A stretch of DNA of 14,636 bases from Verrucomicrobiota bacterium (lineage in GTDB: Bacteria; Verrucomicrobiota; Verrucomicrobiia; Limisphaerales; UBA1100): NCBI GenBank assembly GCA_028872645.1, contig JAPKDK010000046.1, positions 1-14,636 of the forward strand. Direction: 5' to 3'. The notes under the pieces were generated by a model that saw only the letters and a list, made by a program, of their open reading frames with translations, was not told the origin of the DNA and searched no databases. Below, one piece after another: positions 1 to 7,071 of the stretch (position 1 is the stretch's first letter; each line of letters opens with the position of its first letter). The position numbers were made by a program, and so were the translations under genes.

Positions 1-2730
1 TTTGAGGGTACGGTGGTGGACATCACCGAACAAAAAAACGCCGAGCAAGCTTTGCGCGCTTCAGAGTTATTGTACCATTCATTGGTGGAAATCATCCCCC
101 AAAACATTCTGCGCAAGAATTGCGATGGACGGTTCACATTTGCCAATCAAAAGTTTTGCAAACTTAACGACCGGCCCATTGAAGAAATCGTCGGCAAGAC
201 TGACCACGATTTATTTCCCAAAGATCAAGCAGACAAATATCGGCGCGATGATTTGCGCGTCATGGAGAATGACGAGACCTACGCCACCACCGAAGTGCAT
301 ATGCAGCCAGACGGCACGGAACTGCATGTGGAAGCAATCAAAACCCCACTTCACAATGAGGCGGGCGAAGTCACCGGCTTGCAGTGTATGTTTTGGGATG
401 TCACAGAACGACACCACATGGAAGAACAACTCACCTATGAGCGCGATCTACTCAGCGCTCTGCTTGAGAATGTTCCGGATCGAATTTACATTAAGGATAC
501 CGAGTCACGGTTCATCAAAGGAAGCGCCGCTCTCGCCCGCCGCCTGAATTTGCAATCGACTGATGAAATTATCGGAAAAACAGATTACAATTTTCACCCT
601 GAAGAACAGGCGAAGGAGTTTCATGAAGACGAACAACGCGTAATCCTCACCGGCAAACCGGTGGTCAATAAAGTGGAGCAACAAACCGGTGTGGACGGCC
701 GAACTGTTTGGGCGTCAGTCTCCAAAGTTCCCTTTCGGAACCGGTCCGGGATGATCACCGGCATCATCGGAATATCGCGCGACATCACAGCGCTGAAACT
801 GGCTGAAGAAGAAAGCGCGCGCGCGCGTGATCTTGCGGTGGATGCCGCTCAAATAAAGGCGCAATTCCTTGCCGTGATGAGCCACGAGATTCGCACTCCG
901 ATGAACGGCATCATCGGCATGATTGATTTGCTGCTTTCCTCCGAGCTTTCTGAAGATCAACGCGAATACGCCCAGACCGTCCGAACCAGTGCTGATGCGT
1001 TGTTGGATATTCTTAACGACATTCTCGACCTCTCCAAAATTGAGGCCGGCCGGTTAGAACTGGAAAAGGCGGAATTTTCACTGCGCCAAGTAATGGAGGA
1101 AGCGGTGGAACTTCATGCATTGCGCGCCGAGGCCAACCTCATCGAGCTCAACGCCCACATGCCCGCTGAATGCGAAGGACTCTATCGCGGCGACGCCGGA
1201 CGTCTCCGTCAGGTGCTCCTCAACCTCATCAGCAACGCTGTGAAATTTACCGAGCAAGGCGAAGTGCAGGTCTCGGTCAGCCGACTACAGGAAATCGAGG
1301 CCGGCGTGGAACTCCAGTTTACTGTGCGCGACACCGGGATTGGCATCACGCATGATCAACAGGAAAAAATATTTGAAGCCTTCCGCCAGGCTGATGGCTC
1401 AATAAACCGCCGCTATGGCGGCACCGGTCTGGGCCTATCCATATCCCGCCAACTTACCGAAATGATGGGTGGCCACATGAAACTTGAAAGCGTGCCCGGC
1501 GAAGGGTCCACCTTTCAATTTACTGTTCTAATGGAACAAGCCGGCCCTGAACCCTCCCCTCCCAGCGACGCCCTTGAGGCCAACCATTTGCTGGTGGTGA
1601 TGCCAAATGATTTTGCACGGGAAACCATTTCTCAATTTACAGGTGAATGGAAAATGCATCTCACAACCGCCACCACCCGCGAAGGCGCTCGGCAGCGACT
1701 CACTGAACAGAGCCATTTCGATCTCATACTCATTGACCTCACTCTCGATGATGACGACATCTTGGATCTTGTCCATGAAATCCAAACCCATGAATCTCAC
1801 CGGTTAGCCAAGACCATCCTGCTCACCTCGCGTCGGCACAAAGTAGATCCCAGCCTACTGCGCACCTTGGGCATCGCGGGCACACTCCTCAAGCCCATAC
1901 GGCGCGGCAGGTTACGTCAAGTTCTACTCAATGCCATTACTGGTAAACCGCATACGCCCAAACCCGTGACACCGGGCGATGCTGCCAGTCACCGTTCATT
2001 GCGCGTGCTTGTGGCGGAAGACAACCCCATTAATCAACGTGTAGCCACGCTGCAACTCAATAAGCTAGGCCACCAAGTAGAGCTACGGGATGACGGCCAG
2101 GGCGTGTTGGACACATCCTTGGACGAGTTTGACATTGTGCTAATGGATTGCCAAATGCCAAACGTGGACGGCCTCGAGGCTACCCGCCGTATCCGCCAGA
2201 AAGAACAAGCTGATTCCAGTCAACAGCCCGTCTACATCATCGCTATGACCGCCAATACACAGGATGATGACCGCGCCTCTTGCCTTGAAGCAGGCATGGA
2301 CGATTTCATTTCTAAACCCGTGCAACTCAAGGAGCTCCAGCGCGCACTCAATAAATCATTGGGATTTGAAGCTGATCCTCCAGCAAATGCCCACGACACA
2401 ACACTGCTCGATGAATCCCAACTCGACCAGTTGCGCGTCAACGGAAACGATGACATGCTGCGGGAAATTGTCTCACTCTACTTAACTGACACCGGCCACC
2501 AAATCGATTCGCTCAGCAACGAACAAAACTCCGATGCTGTTGCCCGCACCGCGCATCAGCTCAAGGGCAGTAGCGCCAATCTCGGTGCGCGCCAACTTGC
2601 CGATGCTCTTTCACGCCTTGAAGAGATCGCCAAAACCGGCGATCTCAATTGGACTGGTGATTTGCTCGAGGAAATTCGCGGCACATTTGACCGCACCGCT
2701 GTGAAGATGAACTGGTTGCTCAAACAATGA
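1..2730 (+). CDS. Hybrid sensor histidine kinase, BarA-type phosphorelay protein (5' end outside window)
   Basis: Autophosphorylating sensor kinase that passes phosphate His-Asp-His to an unseen response regulator. The reading frame is open from base 1 and begins with the tail of a PAS domain (EGTVVDITEQKNAEQAL), so the true start lies upstream; 909 residues are visible. Residues below are numbered from the first codon in the window. Two full PAS domains lie at about 21-136 and 147-266. HisKA follows, with H295 in an SHEIRTPMNG box. HATPase_c has N412 (N box), D444-TGIG (G1) and GGTGLG at 473-478 (G2). A first receiver at about 530-649 is degenerate: D579 is kept, but M and P replace the N-terminal acidic pair. 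A second receiver at about 667-785 is intact (E673, D674, D716, T750, K772). A C-terminal HPt domain has H852 in AHQLKGSSANLG. No membrane segment is seen in the visible part. The signal and the cognate regulator are unknown. Confidence 0.95.
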   Translation, partial: FEGTVVDITEQKNAEQALRASELLYHSLVEIIPQNILRKNCDGRFTFANQKFCKLNDRPIEEIVGKTDHDLFPKDQADKYRRDDLRVMENDETYATTEVHMQPDGTELHVEAIKTPLHNEAGEVTGLQCMFWDVTERHHMEEQLTYERDLLSALLENVPDRIYIKDTESRFIKGSAALARRLNLQSTDEIIGKTDYNFHPEEQAKEFHEDEQRVILTGKPVVNKVEQQTGVDGRTVWASVSKVPFRNRSGMITGIIGISRDITALKLAEEESARARDLAVDAAQIKAQFLAVMSHEIRTPMNGIIGMIDLLLSSELSEDQREYAQTVRTSADALLDILNDILDLSKIEAGRLELEKAEFSLRQVMEEAVELHALRAEANLIELNAHMPAECEGLYRGDAGRLRQVLLNLISNAVKFTEQGEVQVSVSRLQEIEAGVELQFTVRDTGIGITHDQQEKIFEAFRQADGSINRRYGGTGLGLSISRQLTEMMGGHMKLESVPGEGSTFQFTVLMEQAGPEPSPPSDALEANHLLVVMPNDFARETISQFTGEWKMHLTTATTREGARQRLTEQSHFDLILIDLTLDDDDILDLVHEIQTHESHRLAKTILLTSRRHKVDPSLLRTLGIAGTLLKPIRRGRLRQVLLNAITGKPHTPKPVTPGDAASHRSLRVLVAEDNPINQRVATLQLNKLGHQVELRDDGQGVLDTSLDEFDIVLMDCQMPNVDGLEATRRIRQKEQADSSQQPVYIIAMTANTQDDDRASCLEAGMDDFISKPVQLKELQRALNKSLGFEADPPANAHDTTLLDESQLDQLRVNGNDDMLREIVSLYLTDTGHQIDSLSNEQNSDAVARTAHQLKGSSANLGARQLADALSRLEEIAKTGDLNWTGDLLEEIRGTFDRTAVKMNWLLKQ

Positions 2731-2769
2731 CCGTTGCCTTTGACAACCCGCCACACCCCGCCTAGATTT

Positions 2770-3270
2770 ATGCCAATGGAAGCACTGCACGCGCCTTGGC
2801 GTATTGAATACATTCTCGGACCGAAACGCCCAGATGGTGACGACGCCTCCATTTTCACGACCATCGCGCAATCAAGTGATGATGAAGCAAACAATGTGAT
2901 TGCCCGCGGCAAAACCTGCTTTGCCGTGATGAATAATTTTCCCTACAATGCCGGTCACCTCTTGATTGTGCCCTATCGCGAAGTGCCCGATTTGGCAGAT
3001 CTCACCGATGACGAACTGCTGGAGCTAATGCAACTCTGCCGCCGCTGCCAAGCCGCACTGCGCGAAACAATGAATCCGGCCGGATTCAATATAGGCTTCA
3101 ACCTCGGCCAAGTAGCCGGGGCCGGCATACAGGAACATTTACATCTACACGTGGTGCCTCGATGGGAAGGTGACACCAATTTTATGCCGGCACTCGGCCA
3201 AACAGCAATTATTCCCGAAGCCGTCACCGAAACTGCAGCCAAACTTCGTGCCGCCCTCGCACAGAATTAA
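2770..3270 (+). CDS. HIT-family protein, Ap4A phosphorylase/hydrolase-like
   Basis: Histidine-triad nucleotide-binding enzyme, probably acting on dinucleoside polyphosphates such as Ap4A in the cytoplasm. The triad is HLHLHVV (H123, H125, H127), within AGAGIQEHLHLHVVPRWEGD; H125 is the expected nucleophile. The PRW.GDTNFMP stretch after the triad is typical of the Ap4A-phosphorylase-like branch rather than of small HinT proteins. The N-terminal APWRIEYI is also family-typical. Length is 166 residues from ATG 2770. ATG 2776 (MEALHAPWRIEYI) is an equally good start by homology. An in-frame TTG at 2734 would add residues unlike the family and is not preferred. No Shine-Dalgarno is visible. The gene lies 39 bases after the kinase stop and its own stop is 1 base before phoH, so it is probably co-transcribed. 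The exact substrate is not decidable from sequence. Confidence 0.9.
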   Translation: MPMEALHAPWRIEYILGPKRPDGDDASIFTTIAQSSDDEANNVIARGKTCFAVMNNFPYNAGHLLIVPYREVPDLADLTDDELLELMQLCRRCQAALRETMNPAGFNIGFNLGQVAGAGIQEHLHLHVVPRWEGDTNFMPALGQTAIIPEAVTETAAKLRAALAQN

Positions 3271-3271
3271 T

Positions 3272-4228
3272 ATGCCCAGCATCACCTTGAATTTTGACAG
3301 TGCACGGCAAGCCCAACAGTTATTTGACAACGACCCGCATAATCTCAAATTACTTAAAGAACAACTCGGCGTCAACGCAACCTCGCGAGATGGCTGGATA
3401 AAACTCGACGGCGAAGAAGGCGCGCTCAACTGCGCCAAAGATGTTTTTGATACTCTGCGCGTTCAGTTAGATTCCGGCCACCGCCCGCGACAACGTGAAT
3501 TTCTTAAGGCAATTGAAACCATAAAGGAAAACGGTGCAGACGCCCTCAAGAGCCTCAACACCAAACGCATCACCACTTCCCCACGCAAACCACAGGTGAT
3601 GCCCAAAACTATCGGCCAAAAAACCTACCTTGATTCCATTGCCGCGCATGATATCACCTTTGGCATCGGCCCCGCCGGCACCGGCAAAACCTATCTCGCC
3701 ATGACCATGGCAGTCAGCGCACTGCATCGCGGAGAAGTGTCGCGTATTATTCTCACCCGACCGGCGGTGGAGGCGGGCGAGGCGCTCGGATTTCTACCAG
3801 GTGATTTGCGCGAAAAACTCAGCCCCTATTTGCGGCCGTTGCACGATGCCCTCACTGATATGTTGCCTGTGGAGGAAGTGCAAAAACATATGGAACGCGA
3901 GACGATCGAAATTGCACCGCTCGCTTATATGCGCGGCCGCACGCTCAACAACGCCTTCGTCATTCTCGATGAAGCCCAAAATACCACCAACGAACAGATG
4001 TTCATGTTCCTCACCCGATTGGGCTACCATTCCAAAGCTGTTATTACCGGCGACCCCACCCAAAGCGACCTACCCTCATCAAAACAATCTGGCCTGATCG
4101 AAGCACTGCTTACCCTCAGAGATTCCCGCGATATTTCCATTGTTAAATTCACCAATAAAGATGTGGTACGCCATCCGCTCGTGCAACAAATCATCGAGGC
4201 TTACGAAACCCGCAGTAGCTCGGAATGA
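3272..4228 (+). CDS. phoH: PhoH-family ATPase (PhoH-like protein)
   Basis: Cytoplasmic P-loop ATPase of the PhoH/YbeZ family, linked in other bacteria to RNA metabolism together with YbeY. The product is 318 residues. Walker A is GPAGTGKT at 133-140 and Walker B is VILDEAQN at about 230-237. Other family hallmarks are LTRPAVEAGEALGFLPGDL, the YLRPLHDAL segment, and the GDPTQ.DLP motif. The residues before the P-loop form the N-terminal domain usual for PhoH-like proteins. The frame is open upstream to an in-frame ATG at 3170 inside the HIT gene, but ATG 3272 (MPSITLNFDSAR) gives the normal N terminus and starts one base after the HIT stop. The stop codon overlaps the ybeY ATG in ATGA. This close coupling supports a shared job with YbeY. 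Confidence 0.95.
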   Translation: MPSITLNFDSARQAQQLFDNDPHNLKLLKEQLGVNATSRDGWIKLDGEEGALNCAKDVFDTLRVQLDSGHRPRQREFLKAIETIKENGADALKSLNTKRITTSPRKPQVMPKTIGQKTYLDSIAAHDITFGIGPAGTGKTYLAMTMAVSALHRGEVSRIILTRPAVEAGEALGFLPGDLREKLSPYLRPLHDALTDMLPVEEVQKHMERETIEIAPLAYMRGRTLNNAFVILDEAQNTTNEQMFMFLTRLGYHSKAVITGDPTQSDLPSSKQSGLIEALLTLRDSRDISIVKFTNKDVVRHPLVQQIIEAYETRSSSE

Positions 4229-4677
4229 AACAACTCAGCGTCCGCAACCAACAACGACGCTTCTCTGTGGCTTCCCGCGAAGTCCGCAAAGCAATGGAGC
4301 TGCTTTTAAACGAACTGCTATACATCAAAACGTTTGATCTGTCCGTCTTGTTTGTAAATGAAACCCGAATGGCACAACTCAACCAAACCCATTTGCAGCA
4401 CGAAGGCCCCACGGATATCATCACCTTCAACTATTGCACCCGCACCTTGCTCCACGGAGAACTGGTGATTTGTCCTGCCATTGCCAGTGAGCATGCCCGA
4501 AAATATCACGTAAGTCTTGGCCGCGAACTGACGCGCTATGTGATTCATGGCGTGCTGCATTTACAGGGGTTCGATGATAAAACGACCGCCGCGCGACACA
4601 AAATGAAGCACGAGGAAAACCGACTGCTGCAAAGACTTGCGCGCCGCTTTCCGGTGGACTCCCTTGCTCATGGATGA
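4225..4677 (+). CDS. ybeY: Endoribonuclease YbeY (rRNA maturation factor), variant metal site
   Basis: YbeY is a single-strand endoribonuclease or metalloprotein needed for 16S rRNA 3' end maturation and ribosome quality control. The 150-residue length is normal. The diagnostic motif is HGVLHLQGFDD, giving H108 and H112 as metal ligands, with the third ligand position occupied by D118 instead of the usual His of HGxLHLxGYDH. The conserved downstream Met (KMKHEE) and the upstream substrate-side segment around GPTDIITFNY are present. The ATG overlaps the phoH stop by four bases, and the 3' end overlaps recO by eight bases, so translation is probably coupled across all three genes. The His-to-Asp change is reported under findings; otherwise the fold assignment is secure. 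Confidence 0.93.
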   Translation: MKQLSVRNQQRRFSVASREVRKAMELLLNELLYIKTFDLSVLFVNETRMAQLNQTHLQHEGPTDIITFNYCTRTLLHGELVICPAIASEHARKYHVSLGRELTRYVIHGVLHLQGFDDKTTAARHKMKHEENRLLQRLARRFPVDSLAHG

Positions 4678-5311
4678 AAATGCTAACGGCATCATTCTAC
4701 GCGTCCGGCCCTTAACCGAGACGAGCCTCATCGTTCATTGGTTCACAACTGAACATGGTCGCCTCGGCACCGTGGCCAAGGGCGCGCGCCGCGCAAAGAG
4801 CCCTTTTCGTGGAAAACTGGATTTGCTATTTGAAGGCGGGCTTTCTTTTCACCGTAGCCGAAAGTCCGACCTTCACACTTTGCGAGAAGTAAATATTGAC
4901 GCGACCCACGCTTCCCTACGCGATGACATCCCGCGCCTACAACTGCTCGCCTACGCCACGCGATTCATCGAAAGAGCCACCGAACCAGAAAACGCATTGC
5001 CCGGAATATACGCAATTTTCTCCACCCTGCTTGCCCATCTCGATACTCACCCGACGCGCCCTGCCCTCGTGTATGCGCTGGAAATCAAAATGCTCAATGA
5101 ACTGGGCCTCGCACCGGCTCTCGATGAACCCCGCCTCAACGACGGCACCCGCGACCTCCTCCAACACCTCGCCATTCTTAATTGGGACACCATAACCACG
5201 CTCAAACCCACTCGCTCGCAGGCTGAAGCAGCTCGCCAGTTCCTCGGCAACTTCATCCAACACAACCTTGGAAATATTCCAAAGGGCAGAGACACAGCGC
5301 TGGGCATTTAA
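4670..5311 (+). CDS. recO: DNA repair protein RecO, short form without zinc finger
   Basis: RecO helps load RecA onto SSB-coated single-stranded DNA in the RecFOR gap-repair pathway and can anneal complementary strands. The N-terminal OB fold is recognisable: NGIILRVRPLTETSLIVHWFT, then HGRLGTVAKGARRAKSPFRGKL, which is very typical of RecO. The helical C-terminal part (about 85-213) is less conserved. At 213 residues it is shorter than the E. coli protein (242). It has no cysteine at all, so the C-terminal zinc-binding motif found in many RecO proteins is missing. ATG 4670 is chosen because MDENANGIILRV matches the family start; the frame stays open to an in-frame start at 4637 within ybeY, which would add a non-homologous tail. 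The TAA stop overlaps the convergent ispG stop. Confidence 0.9.
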   Translation: MDENANGIILRVRPLTETSLIVHWFTTEHGRLGTVAKGARRAKSPFRGKLDLLFEGGLSFHRSRKSDLHTLREVNIDATHASLRDDIPRLQLLAYATRFIERATEPENALPGIYAIFSTLLAHLDTHPTRPALVYALEIKMLNELGLAPALDEPRLNDGTRDLLQHLAILNWDTITTLKPTRSQAEAARQFLGNFIQHNLGNIPKGRDTALGI

Positions 5312-7071
5312 GCGCCCACTGGCTCGGAAGGCTCCACCCACTTGTCGTGCTCTCGGATCAAATCCACGAGACTTTGCACCGCCTCCACTTCGGGAATGTT
5401 GAAACGTACCGGTTCGCGGCCGACATACAAATTTATTTTCCCGGGTGCGCCGCCCACGTAGCCAAAATCAGCATCGGCCATTTCGCCGGGACCATTGACG
5501 ATGCACCCCATAATCGCAATCTTCACGCCCTTGAGATGTTCCGTGCGCACCTTGATGCGGGCAGTCACTTCCTGCAAATCAAACAACGTGCGCCCGCAGC
5601 TCGGACACGCCACGTAATCCGTCTTGAACGACCGACACCCCGCCGCCTGCAAAATATTGAACGCCAACCGCAATGACTGCCCCGCCCCACTTTCGCCCCG
5701 CACCAAAATGGCATCACCGATGCCGTCGCACAGTAACGACCCAATCACCACCGAGGCACGCAGCAGCGCGATGTTCGGCTCCAGCGCTGCCTCACCAAAA
5801 CTCAGGCAATCCTTTAACAAAATCGGGTTACACGCACCCATCGATTTCAACCGACCCGCCAACAAACGAAACGCAACAATGGCTGGCAACTCCACATCAT
5901 CTCGCACCGTGATCAATTGCGTATCGCAATTCACAGTGAACTCCTCGTACGGATCCACTTCCATCACGTTCAGGTTTTCGTAAATCGCTTCGGGCCGCAC
6001 ATCCGCGCCGGGCTTAATACGCGGAGCAAGCTTTTCCCAATCGGCTTCGGTGACAACCACGCGGAGGGTCTGCTCGCCACCGCATTTCACGCCATCGGAT
6101 AAATCAATTTCAGGCGTGGCGCGGCGACAAAAATCAAAGGGATCAAACGCCACCGGCACGTTGGGCGCATCCGCATCGGCGGAAGTCAATTCAGGGATTT
6201 GCTCGATAAGATCCTTGCACACGGCGATTTCATTCGGTGAATCCTCTGTGAGCGATACGCGAATGGTATCACCCAACCCATCGCACAATAGAGAGCCAAT
6301 CCCGATGGCGCTCTTGATGCGGCCATCCTCGCCCTCACCCGCCTCGGTGACACCGAGGTGCAGCGGATAATTCCAATCCGGCCCCAATTCCGACAAACGC
6401 GCGGCGAGCAATCGATAGCATTCTATCATCACTTTTGGATTGCTCGATTTCATTGAGAATTTGAAATTATGAAAATCCAAATCGCGCGCAATCCGAGCAA
6501 ACTCCAGCGCGCTCTCAACCATGCCCAGCGGCGTATCGCCAAAGCGATTCATAATGCGATCGCTCAACGAACCGTGATTGGTGCCAATCCGCAGCGCCCG
6601 CCCGCGCGATTTACATTCCTTCACGAGCGGCGCGAATTGTTCCTCGATGCGCGCGAGTTCCGCCGCGTATTGTTCGTCCGTGTATTCGCGGATGACAAAT
6701 TTTTTGGAGTCAGCGTAGTTGCCAGGATTAACCCGAACCATCTCGCACCACTTCACCGCCTCCAACGCGGCGTCCGGCTTGAAATGAATATCGGCCACCA
6801 CTGGCACATTTGATCCGCGCGCGCGAATGCCGGCCACGATGGGCTCAAGATTGGCCGCGTACTTTTTAGTTTGCGCGGTGATGCGAACAATTTGGCAACC
6901 CACCTCCACCAACGCCATCGACTGTTCCACGCACGCTTCGGTGTCCAGCGTGCTGCAGGTTATCATCGATTGTTGAACAATCGGCTCACCACCGCCCACC
7001 ACGACTTCGCCAATCGTCACCGGACGCGTTTCCCGGCGCGCGTGGCGGTATGGCGAAGCGCAGTAGTCCAT
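5308..7071 (-). CDS. ispG: 4-hydroxy-3-methylbut-2-enyl diphosphate synthase (IspG/GcpE), long two-part form
   Basis: Iron-sulfur enzyme that reductively converts 2-C-methyl-D-erythritol 2,4-cyclodiphosphate to HMBPP, the penultimate step of the MEP isoprenoid pathway. The N-terminal TIM-barrel part starts with the typical TRPVTIGEVVVGGGEPIVQQSM and includes VRVNPGNYADSKKFV. The C-terminal part carries the [4Fe-4S] ligands: C489 and C492 in ACPSCG, C523 in MGCIVNGPGE, and E530. At 587 residues it is far longer than the E. coli enzyme (372). The extra central region, very roughly residues 270-420, is characteristic of the long IspG of plants, chlamydiae and related bacteria. Its ATG directly abuts the rseP TAA, so the two are almost certainly co-transcribed. 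A GAGGAG on the coding strand lies about 18 bases before the ATG, too far for a normal ribosome site. Confidence 0.96.
   Translation of the reverse strand: MDYCASPYRHARRETRPVTIGEVVVGGGEPIVQQSMITCSTLDTEACVEQSMALVEVGCQIVRITAQTKKYAANLEPIVAGIRARGSNVPVVADIHFKPDAALEAVKWCEMVRVNPGNYADSKKFVIREYTDEQYAAELARIEEQFAPLVKECKSRGRALRIGTNHGSLSDRIMNRFGDTPLGMVESALEFARIARDLDFHNFKFSMKSSNPKVMIECYRLLAARLSELGPDWNYPLHLGVTEAGEGEDGRIKSAIGIGSLLCDGLGDTIRVSLTEDSPNEIAVCKDLIEQIPELTSADADAPNVPVAFDPFDFCRRATPEIDLSDGVKCGGEQTLRVVVTEADWEKLAPRIKPGADVRPEAIYENLNVMEVDPYEEFTVNCDTQLITVRDDVELPAIVAFRLLAGRLKSMGACNPILLKDCLSFGEAALEPNIALLRASVVIGSLLCDGIGDAILVRGESGAGQSLRLAFNILQAAGCRSFKTDYVACPSCGRTLFDLQEVTARIKVRTEHLKGVKIAIMGCIVNGPGEMADADFGYVGGAPGKINLYVGREPVRFNIPEVEAVQSLVDLIREHDKWVEPSEPVGA

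Noticed and set aside
1..547. 181-codon frame overlapping the kinase 5' region
   Set aside because: The other frame carries clear PAS sequence from base 1; this one has no domain.
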